Source: Bifidobacterium sp.
Lineage (GTDB): Bacteria; Actinomycetota; Actinomycetes; Actinomycetales; Bifidobacteriaceae
Length of the DNA: 64,000 nt
Direction of reading: 5' to 3'
Assembly: GCA_022649135.1 (NCBI GenBank)
Contig: JALCNP010000007.1
Location: 1-64,000, forward strand
The notes under the pieces were generated by a model that searched no databases, was not told the DNA's origin, and was given only the letters and a program-made list of their open reading frames with translations. The translations under genes were made by a program, and so were the position numbers. Shown here piece after piece: positions 16,332 through 23,081 of this stretch. Each line of letters begins with the position of its first letter. The stretch's first letter is position 1.

Positions 16332-16812
16332 CCCACTGCGATACAGCGATCAGATGTGCGGGGCGTCGGCCCGGGGTGCGGGAGGGGCCTTCCGACGCCG
16401 TCCCCTCGGCCAGATCCCCTCGTATGCTGACGGCGATGACGTCGCCGACAAGCTGCCGCGCCTCACGTCACCAGCCGAGCGGGAAAACTCGCCGCATCAG
16501 GGGTGATCGGGCCGACCGCCATCGCTCGGCGTCTGCCGAAACGATCGGTGAGGGCGCCACGGGCGGTCATGGATCCGCCGGTCGCGACCGTGCGAGTCGG
16601 TGCAATCCACTCGAGTGCCGTACTCCGGGCATGACATCGCCCGCCCCTCGTCGGCACGGCGACGAGGCCAAACCCGAACGTGTTCCGTGTGTCGTTCGGT
16701 ACGTGTTCGATCCGATCGGGGGCGAGGTGGCCCACGCGTCGTCGTCGGCGGTTTCCGCCGGATCTACGTCCTGCGGCTGCGGATACATCTCGGAATGCGC
16801 GGAGAACAGCCG
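16332..16812. other. Gene-free stretch before the sulfatase island
   Basis: About 480 GC-rich bases with no convincing gene. On the minus strand 16508-16558 encodes GALTDRFGRRRAMAVG, which resembles MFS transporter motif A, but flanking codons show no membrane segments. It may be decayed transporter sequence at the boundary of the island. Confidence 0.35.
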
Positions 16813-16843
16813 ATGTGACAATATGCCACAAGTGTCATATAAT
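16813..16843 (+). promoter_or_regulatory. Island promoter with overlapping inverted-repeat operator
   Basis: GTGACA (16815-16820) and TATAAT (16838-16843) are separated by exactly 17 nt, a near-consensus sigma-70 promoter. Arms ATGTGACA (16813-16820) and TGTCATAT (16833-16840) are complementary at 7 of 8 positions and coincide with the -35 and -10 boxes. This suggests repression by the adjacent PadR protein. Confidence 0.75.
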
Positions 16844-16910
16844 GAGTTGTGGTTTTTCCAATCAAAAACATATCTACGTTAACGGTGACGAGAAATTTTG
16901 GAGATATACG

Positions 16911-17519
16911 TTGAACCTTCAGTATTTTTTATTGGGCTTGCTCGCCTACGAGCCAAGGACCGGATATAGCATCAAAAGGTATTTCGACAATTTCGGCCGG
17001 TTCCTGCGTTCCAATACGCAGATGAGCCAAATATATCGAACTCTGGACACAATGGAGCACAAGGGTCTGGCCACCTCTGAACTCGCGCAGGAGCCAAACC
17101 CCCGTCGGGCAAGGGTCTACTCGATAACGGAAAAAGGCTACACTCTCTTTCTCGATTGGCTCAGCGGCACGTACGTCCCGCCCTCGCGGTTTCTGGATCC
17201 TCAATTTGACGTCCGTATCAATTTCGGTGCTTTTCTCACAAAAGAGCAGCTGCTGGGCATCATCGACACCGAGCTGGAGGTGAGGAAAAGCCAGGTCGCA
17301 CGATACAGAAAACGCAACCGCTACCAGGATTTTGGGAAATTTCCCAACCCTCATCTGGCGGATATTCTGGCCGAGTGGTCGCACAAAAAAGGTGCGGAGT
17401 CAATGGATTTGCATATCAAACGCGTCGAGGAGCTTAGACAAATCATCCAATCCTTGGACGATCGAGCCGATCCACGTCCCTATATACCTGCATTCGGCGA
17501 GGATTCGCCGAATGAATGA
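16911..17519 (+). CDS. PadR family transcriptional regulator of the sulfatase island
   Basis: A 202-residue regulator. The N-terminal winged helix begins LNLQYFLLGLLAYEPRTGYS, followed by SQIYRTLDTMEHKGL and the wing RARVYSITEKGY, all typical of PadR proteins. The second half is the long helical dimerisation domain of the PadR/Vir type, ending AEWSHKKGAESMDLHIKRVE. TTG at 16911 is chosen as start because TTGGAG lies 7 nt upstream and the family normally begins just here; no ATG or GTG is available in frame nearby. Base composition is clearly lower in GC than the genes to the left. It overlaps or abuts the sulfatase gene, and a strong promoter with an inverted repeat precedes it. Confidence 0.87.
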   Translation: MNLQYFLLGLLAYEPRTGYSIKRYFDNFGRFLRSNTQMSQIYRTLDTMEHKGLATSELAQEPNPRRARVYSITEKGYTLFLDWLSGTYVPPSRFLDPQFDVRINFGAFLTKEQLLGIIDTELEVRKSQVARYRKRNRYQDFGKFPNPHLADILAEWSHKKGAESMDLHIKRVEELRQIIQSLDDRADPRPYIPAFGEDSPNE

Positions 17520-17530
17520 GAAAGGAAACA

Positions 17531-19288
17531 ATGAAAAGAGCAATTATTCTCATGTTCGACAGCCTGAATCGGCATATGCTGCCGCCATATGGAGATACGG
17601 TCGTCAACGCCCCCAATTTTGCGAGGCTCGCCCACAAAGCCGTGACGTTCGACAATTTCTATGCCGGATCGATGCCGTGCATTCCCGCACGGCGCGAACT
17701 TCATTCGGGCAGGTACAATTTTCTGCACCGTTCGTGGGGGCCGCTAGAGCCATTTGACGACTCCATGCCCCAGATTCTCAAGGAGCATGGAGTCTACACC
17801 CATCTGGTTTCGGACCACCCCCACTATTGGGAGGATGGCGGTGCAACCTACCACGAACGATACTCGACGTGGGAGTTCTTCCGCGGGCAGGAAGGAGACC
17901 CATGGAAAGGAGATGTCGGAGCCTATCGGGCAAGCGGAGGCCCGCAGATAAAAAAGCAGGATGCCGTGAATCGCGCCTACACGGGCGTGAGCGAAACGGC
18001 CCATCCGCAGACGAAGACGATGGACGCGGGCATGGAGTTTCTCGAGCACAATGTCGATGAGAACGATTGGATGGTTCAGATCGAGATGTTCGATCCGCAC
18101 GAACCGTTTTTCGTTCCGGAGGCCTATCAGAAACTGTATAAGGACAAGGATCCGAATTCCACCGAGGACTGGCCTGATTATGCGAAGGTCATCGAGTCCG
18201 ACGAAGTCGTCAGACAGGTGAGGCTGCAATATGCTTCGCTCGTTTCCATGTGCGACCATTCTCTTGGTCGTGTACTCGATTTCATGGATGGGCACGACAT
18301 GTGGGACGACACCATGCTGTTCGTCATCACCGACCATGGTTTTCTTCTCGGAGAGCATGGGTGGTGGGCGAAATCGGTTCAGCCGTGGTTCAACGAGCTT
18401 GTTCATCTCCCCATGTTTCTATGGGACCCCCGGTTGAAACTCAGTGGTCTGAGGCGGGACGCACTTGCACAGACCATAGATATCGCCCCGACGCTTCTTG
18501 AATACTTCGGGTTGGAACCGACTGCCGACATGCAGGGACGCGACTTGTCCGAAGTGCTGTCGGACAACAGAAGCATCCATCAGGCAGCCCTCTTCGGGGT
18601 GCACGGCGGACATGTCAACATCACGGATGGACATTATGTCTATATGCGGGCCGCATGCAACGAATCGAACCAGCCGCTTGAGGAATACACCCTGATGCCC
18701 ACGCATATGCGCTCCAGATTCGATGTCACAGAACTGCGGCACTGGGAAAAATCGGAACCCTTCACCTTCACCAAAGGCGTCAGCGAGATGAAGATTCCCG
18801 CCGCGTCGATATGGATGAACCCCTGGCGATACGGCTCCCTGCTTTTCAATCTGGATGAGGACCCCCATGAGCTTCACCCCATTGACGAACCGGAAACCGA
18901 GCTGCGGCTTCTCAAACAGATGGCCACCCTGATGCACGAAAGCGACGCGCCTCGGAGCCAATTCGAAAGAACGGGAATCCCATACAGCGGGCCGATCACG
19001 GACAAGAACCTGCTCGTCCATTCACAGATGGTGCGGGCGCGGCAGATGGCCACGCCGCTTCCGCGCGAATTCAGCACAATCACCATATTGAACACACCAC
19101 TCAACGAACTGGAGGAGAACTTCGCAACACGGCCGATTATCGAAAAACTGGTGCCCTCATGGACACACACGGAACTAGTCACGGTATCCACGAATCTGAC
19201 TCTGCTGGATGCTGCAAAAATGGGAATACTTCCCGCCGAAGCCTTGTCAGCGGTTGTCGAATCACTGCAAGACGACGACGAGAAATAA
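17531..19288 (+). CDS. Cys-type sulfatase, cytosolic
   Basis: A 585-residue type I sulfatase hydrolysing a sulfate ester. The formylglycine signature CIPARRELHSGR has Cys50, so it is a Cys-type enzyme needing conversion to formylglycine; the maturation enzyme is encoded at 21538. Metal-site residues are in MFDSLNRHMLPPYGD at the N-terminus and FVITDHGFLLGEHGWWAKS in the middle. No signal peptide is present, so the enzyme should act in the cytoplasm on an imported sulfated compound. ATG 17531 has AAAGGA 5-6 nt upstream; another in-frame ATG at 17516 overlaps the padR stop. The specific substrate (sulfated sugar or other small sulfate ester) cannot be read from sequence. Confidence 0.9.
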   Translation: MKRAIILMFDSLNRHMLPPYGDTVVNAPNFARLAHKAVTFDNFYAGSMPCIPARRELHSGRYNFLHRSWGPLEPFDDSMPQILKEHGVYTHLVSDHPHYWEDGGATYHERYSTWEFFRGQEGDPWKGDVGAYRASGGPQIKKQDAVNRAYTGVSETAHPQTKTMDAGMEFLEHNVDENDWMVQIEMFDPHEPFFVPEAYQKLYKDKDPNSTEDWPDYAKVIESDEVVRQVRLQYASLVSMCDHSLGRVLDFMDGHDMWDDTMLFVITDHGFLLGEHGWWAKSVQPWFNELVHLPMFLWDPRLKLSGLRRDALAQTIDIAPTLLEYFGLEPTADMQGRDLSEVLSDNRSIHQAALFGVHGGHVNITDGHYVYMRAACNESNQPLEEYTLMPTHMRSRFDVTELRHWEKSEPFTFTKGVSEMKIPAASIWMNPWRYGSLLFNLDEDPHELHPIDEPETELRLLKQMATLMHESDAPRSQFERTGIPYSGPITDKNLLVHSQMVRARQMATPLPREFSTITILNTPLNELEENFATRPIIEKLVPSWTHTELVTVSTNLTLLDAAKMGILPAEALSAVVESLQDDDEK

Positions 19289-19298
19289 CCTTTACCTT

Positions 19299-19339
19299 GG
19301 TATCGTCTGGAGTTATTGGCGTGACCGCCAGACGATGCC
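19299..19339 (+). other. Hairpin between sulfatase and MFS genes
   Basis: GGTATCGTCTGG (19299-19310) can pair with CCAGACGATGCC (19328-19339), one G-U pair included. An alternative inner stem TGGCG/CGCCA (19317-19321 and 19326-19330) is mutually exclusive with it. The element starts 11 nt after the sulfatase stop and may partly terminate or set expression of the transporter. Confidence 0.55.
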
Positions 19340-19375
19340 TTAATCACCTATGGATCTTCAATAAAGGCATTTTCA

Positions 19376-20698
19376 ATGATAGAACAAAACGACTCAAAAC
19401 CGGCGGAGGTCACGAAAGTACCACACCGGTGGCGTAATTTATTCACTCTGACCAGTGTGATGGTCGTCGACAACACCGAGGGAAGCGCGACCTCCTCCAT
19501 TTTCCCCGCCATCGCAAAATCGTTAAATCTCGGCAGCTCTCATCTGGGAATTCTCACTGCCGTGGGAAAGGTCCTTTCCGCACCACTTGGACCTTTTTGG
19601 GTATGGGTCTCGACAAAACTGGATCGGCGGAACACGCTTATTCTCACCAGTGTCATCGGTGGATTATTCGGCGTGGCTGCGGGCTTTTCGAATAACTGGC
19701 CGACGCTTCTGGTGTGCACGGCGCTTATGTCGGCATCTGTCATCGGCGCTCAGCCAATAGTGAACGCGGTGATCGCCGATTCCTTTGACGACAAGGAGCG
19801 GGGAAACGCAACCGGGTTCCTCTATGGTGCCATCAACACGCTCGCGGCATTTATCGGCCCTCTGCTTGCCCAGTTTACTGGTTTTACCAACGGTTGGAGA
19901 TACGCGATGTGGTCCCTCGGCGGGGTGTGCGCCCTGGCCGGCCTCATCGTGGCGATTTTCTTCGTCGACCCCGGCGTCGGCGCCTCCGACGCTGTTTCTC
20001 TCGACAGGGAAGCGGCGAAAAAGGTCGTCAAAAAACCGACCGTCAAAGAGGTCGTCAGTCTCTTCAGAACACCGACCTACTCCATTATGATGGTTTCTCG
20101 TTTGTTGTCGGGACATCTTCTCATCACCGTTTTCGGCATCCAGTTTCTGGTGGTCGAACGTGGTTTTACGAATGCGGTCGCCTCCCTCGTCATGATCCCC
20201 TTCGGAATAGGGTATCTGGCGGGCAGCCTCGCCGGTGGTGCCAGCGTCAAATGGCTGGATGTTCATTTCACGACGCATGGTCGCGTCACGTTCATTCAGT
20301 CCATTCAGGTTCTGTTTGCGATTGCGGCGTTTTTCGGAACCCAATTCAACTATGGGGATGCGATATGGACCTACGGGGCGTTCTGGGCGGTGATGGGATT
20401 CGCGCAAGGATGCAACCCCCCGGTCAACCGTCCGATCGTTGCCTCCGTTGTCCTACCGGAACTGCGAGGACAGGCGTTTGCCATCTGGCTGACGATTTTC
20501 GAGACCATCGGTTGGGCCGTGTTCTCCATCGCCTGCGGGAATTTGGCGAGCATCTTCGGCATCCAAAGAATCTTCTTCTGGATTATGGTCGTCCTGCTGC
20601 TGGTCAACGCTCTTTGGCTCGGCCTGCTGCATAAGACCTATCCGCACGATGTCGCGGTGGTGCAGGACGTTCTTCGAAACCGCATCAACGGCAAGTAA
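19376..20698 (+). CDS. MFS transporter, candidate importer of the sulfatase substrate
   Basis: A 440-residue protein with about twelve hydrophobic segments and a central cytoplasmic loop (around residues 200-235, KVVKKPTVKEVVSLFR). The motif-A position after the second helix reads WVSTKLDRRNTL, a variant of the usual GxLaDrxGrr. AAAGG lies about 8 nt before the ATG. It lies 87 nt after the sulfatase on the same strand, with a hairpin between them and another after it. Because the sulfatase appears cytosolic, uptake of the sulfate ester by this protein is the simplest role; export of product cannot be excluded. Confidence 0.85.
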   Translation: MIEQNDSKPAEVTKVPHRWRNLFTLTSVMVVDNTEGSATSSIFPAIAKSLNLGSSHLGILTAVGKVLSAPLGPFWVWVSTKLDRRNTLILTSVIGGLFGVAAGFSNNWPTLLVCTALMSASVIGAQPIVNAVIADSFDDKERGNATGFLYGAINTLAAFIGPLLAQFTGFTNGWRYAMWSLGGVCALAGLIVAIFFVDPGVGASDAVSLDREAAKKVVKKPTVKEVVSLFRTPTYSIMMVSRLLSGHLLITVFGIQFLVVERGFTNAVASLVMIPFGIGYLAGSLAGGASVKWLDVHFTTHGRVTFIQSIQVLFAIAAFFGTQFNYGDAIWTYGAFWAVMGFAQGCNPPVNRPIVASVVLPELRGQAFAIWLTIFETIGWAVFSIACGNLASIFGIQRIFFWIMVVLLLVNALWLGLLHKTYPHDVAVVQDVLRNRINGK

Positions 20699-20717
20699 GA
20701 CAAGCAAGAGATCGCAC

Positions 20718-20758
20718 GGCATGCCGACCGGCCGTTCCATGAGACCGGCCGGCATGCC
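20718..20758 (+). terminator. Hairpin after the MFS gene
   Basis: GGCATGCCGACCGG (20718-20731) and CCGGCCGGCATGCC (20745-20758) pair at 13 of 14 positions, 20 nt after the transporter stop. There is no T-run. It probably ends or attenuates the regulator-sulfatase-transporter transcript. Confidence 0.6.
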
Positions 20759-20788
20759 CCGAATAGACGGAGATTGGTGGCTGTCACC

Positions 20789-21157
20789 ATGAATATGTGT
20801 TTTTTGCACTCCATATACTCCATCGGGAGCGAACCTGATCCACGTTTCAGCCTGGCAAACGAACGAACGCTTCTGGCATGGCTGAGAACCTCTCTCGCCC
20901 TCATTTCCCTGGCGGTTGCTCTTGACAATGTCACGATCAGCATGTGGAAGGTGGCGAAGACCGTCATCGTTGTGGAACTTCTGATCATGGGACTTGCCCT
21001 GCCGCTCACCGCATGGGGAGACTGGCGACGCAAAGAGAGGGCGATGAGGCTCCGGCTTCCTCTTCCCCTATCGGTGTCACAATTGGTTCTACTGGGGGGA
21101 GTCATGATATGCACATTGGAAATCTGCGCAGATATGGCATGGAACGCCTTCGTCTGA
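20789..21157 (+). CDS. DUF202 (YidH-like) membrane protein, first of a pair
   Basis: A small membrane protein of 122 residues. The DUF202 signature DPRFSLANERTLLAWLRTSL is followed by a hydrophobic segment, then two more (VVELLIMGLALPLTAWG and LVLLGGVMICTLEICA region), giving three membrane helices. Function of the family is unknown. Three starts are possible (TTG 20774, GTG 20777 out of frame, ATG 20789); ATG is preferred because GGTGG lies 8 nt upstream. It overlaps the second DUF202 gene by 49 nt. Presence inside a sulfatase locus is unusual and suggests an accessory membrane role. Confidence 0.82.
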   Translation: MNMCFLHSIYSIGSEPDPRFSLANERTLLAWLRTSLALISLAVALDNVTISMWKVAKTVIVVELLIMGLALPLTAWGDWRRKERAMRLRLPLPLSVSQLVLLGGVMICTLEICADMAWNAFV

Positions 21158-21498
21158 CGTCACCGGCCATCGTGGATCCGGGTCTTCAGATCGAACGGAC
21201 CCGAATGTCCTGGCAAAGAACGATGTTGTCGACCGCCACGCTGCTCGTCGTGTCCATGCGCATTCTCCCGCAATGCTACGGATATGGAGGCTATGTGGTA
21301 GGAATCGTCCTTGGCTGCACCCTGGCGTACGAAATCGCCATGTATCTGGTCAGGCGGGTGCGGTTCTACGACTGGTTCGTCAAAACGGATCGCGGGGAGG
21401 GGGATGCGTCGGGGCGCCATGACATTTCTCTGTGCATCCTCTCGAGCTGCTTTTCCGCTACGGCACTCCTTTGTCTGCTCCTGATAATCGCATCGTAG
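21109..21498 (+). CDS. DUF202 family membrane protein, second of a pair
   Basis: A 129-residue protein. Its N-terminal part carries IVDPGLQIERTRMSWQRTML, the DUF202 signature in the form often found in the second member of such pairs, followed by three hydrophobic segments (TATLLVVSM, YVVGIVLGCTLAYEIAMYLV and ATALLCLLLIIA). ATG 21109 is supported by GGGGGAG 7 nt upstream. It begins inside the end of the previous gene in another frame, a translationally coupled pair. Tandem DUF202 genes probably form a hetero-oligomer, which is inference. It is followed 39 nt later by the sulfatase-maturating enzyme. Confidence 0.82.
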   Translation: MHIGNLRRYGMERLRLTSPAIVDPGLQIERTRMSWQRTMLSTATLLVVSMRILPQCYGYGGYVVGIVLGCTLAYEIAMYLVRRVRFYDWFVKTDRGEGDASGRHDISLCILSSCFSATALLCLLLIIAS

Positions 21499-21537
21499 CC
21501 GGGGCACACCATACAAGATAGACGTGAGGCAATAGGC

Positions 21538-22812
21538 ATGATCACCATGAAAAAACCCTTCTCCGCGACCATCAAACCTTCGGGGGCGGCTTGCAACATC
21601 AACTGCGAGTACTGCTTCTTCCTTTCCAAGGAGCTGCTGTTTGATGAACACGCGCAACGAATGAGCGTCGAGGAGCTCGAGCGTTTTATCGGATCGTATC
21701 TCGACGCGCAGCCCGACGGGGATGTCGAGCTTGCATGGCAGGGCGGCGAGCCGACTTTGCGCGGAGTCGCCTTCTTCGACAAGGCCTGTGAGCTCGTGGA
21801 AAAATACCGCCGGCCTCACCAACGTGTGCACCAGTCCATACAGACAAACGCCATTCTGATCGACGACGAATGGGGCAGGTTCCTCAGCGACCATCATTTC
21901 CTCGTGGGCGTGAGCATGGATGGACCGCAATATCTCCACGATATCTACCGCATCGATCGCAGGGGTCACGGCACTTTCCAAAAAACGTGCGAAGGGTGGA
22001 GAGTTCTCGAACGATATGGCGTTGATCGCACAATACTATGCACCGTCAACAGAGCGAACTCCACACACGCCCTTGAAGTCTATCGCTACTTTCGAGATGA
22101 TCTCGGCGCATCCTTCATGCAGTTCATCCCCATCGTCGAAAGGGTGACGGCCGCGGATGCGGCAATTGCCGAACACGGGTGGAGAAAAACGGGGGAGAGC
22201 AAGATCCGCAGCGTTCTCTACCGGCAGCAGGGCGACCAGGTAACGTCGAGAACAGTGGATCCTGACGATTTCGGCTCGTTCATGATCGCGATTTTCGATG
22301 AATGGTCTCGCCATGACATCGGCAGGGTCAGCGTCCAGCATTTCGATTCGATGCTCGACTGCTACTTCGGCACGCCGTCGTTCTGCGTTCACTCACCTGT
22401 GTGCGGCGGTGATCTGGCCGTCATGCATAATGGGGATGTATACAGTTGTGACCATTATGTCGAGGAGGGCTATAGGCTGGGGAACGTCGCGGACTCCGAT
22501 TTTATGGAGATGCTCAATTCAGACAGGCAAAGAGAATTCGGCGAGAGGAAGCGCACCGGGATGTCGCAGGAATGCGACAGATGCCCCGTACGATGGATGT
22601 GCTGGGGAGGATGCCCCAAGGACCGCTTCGTTCGGCAGGCGGATGGCTCCTCCCTGAATTATCTGTGTCCGGGCTACAGGCGTTTCTTCATGCACGCCGC
22701 ACCGACCGTCATCCGCATAGCCCATGGCCTTGTTCTGGGAAGGACGCCGGACAGTCTTATGCTTCCTCCCGACCATGAGGGTTCTGCGGCGCGGAGAGCC
22801 TACGACCGTTGA
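21538..22812 (+). CDS. Anaerobic sulfatase-maturating enzyme (radical SAM, SPASM)
   Basis: A 424-residue radical-SAM enzyme that oxidises the sulfatase active-site Cys or Ser to formylglycine without oxygen. The SAM cluster motif CNINCEYC has Cys19, Cys23 and Cys26. The C-terminal SPASM cysteines are present (HSPVCGGDL, DVYSCDHYV, CDRCPVRWMCWGGCP and LCPGY), for two auxiliary Fe-S clusters. WQGGEPTLRG and SMDGPQYLHD are further family blocks. A weak site (GAGG) lies about 10 nt before the first ATG; Met4 is an alternative start. It should activate Cys50 of the sulfatase at 17531. It is the last gene of the island, 31 nt before the tRNA gene. Confidence 0.93.
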   Translation: MITMKKPFSATIKPSGAACNINCEYCFFLSKELLFDEHAQRMSVEELERFIGSYLDAQPDGDVELAWQGGEPTLRGVAFFDKACELVEKYRRPHQRVHQSIQTNAILIDDEWGRFLSDHHFLVGVSMDGPQYLHDIYRIDRRGHGTFQKTCEGWRVLERYGVDRTILCTVNRANSTHALEVYRYFRDDLGASFMQFIPIVERVTAADAAIAEHGWRKTGESKIRSVLYRQQGDQVTSRTVDPDDFGSFMIAIFDEWSRHDIGRVSVQHFDSMLDCYFGTPSFCVHSPVCGGDLAVMHNGDVYSCDHYVEEGYRLGNVADSDFMEMLNSDRQREFGERKRTGMSQECDRCPVRWMCWGGCPKDRFVRQADGSSLNYLCPGYRRFFMHAAPTVIRIAHGLVLGRTPDSLMLPPDHEGSAARRAYDR

Positions 22813-22843
22813 TGTTCCAGCGGGTCGACATTGTGCTCGCGGG

Positions 22844-22917
22844 TGGGCGATGAGGGGCTCGAACCCCCGACATCCACCGTGTAAAGGTGGCGCTCTGGCC
22901 AACTGAGCTAATCGCCC
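22844..22917 (-). tRNA. tRNA-Val (anticodon UAC)
   Basis: Read on the minus strand, the acceptor arms GGGCGAT and ATCGCCC pair perfectly, with discriminator A at 22844. The anticodon stem CCACC/GGTGG encloses the loop TTTACAC, giving anticodon TAC. The D-arm TTAGCTCAGTTGG and the T-arm GGGGGTTCGAGCCCC are intact, and CCA is not encoded. Its 3' end faces the sulfatase island. Confidence 0.97.
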
Positions 22918-23081
22918 GCAAACAACTACTGTAGCGTAGCGGGGTGCCGCGACGCTCTGCAGACGTGTTTGTGCATATATGACCGGCATTGTGGCATATT
23001 CCAGGGAACTTATCTATGGTGAGTCTCAACAATCACGTAGAGTGAGTCTGTTCAATGTTTTTTGTAGGAGGTCGGTGGCCG

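Noticed and set aside
16305..22917. Integrase or att repeat of the tRNA-Val 3' end flanking the sulfatase island
   Set aside because: No integrase is present, and I could not find a copy of the tRNA 3' segment on the left side of the island, so site-specific integration is not supported.
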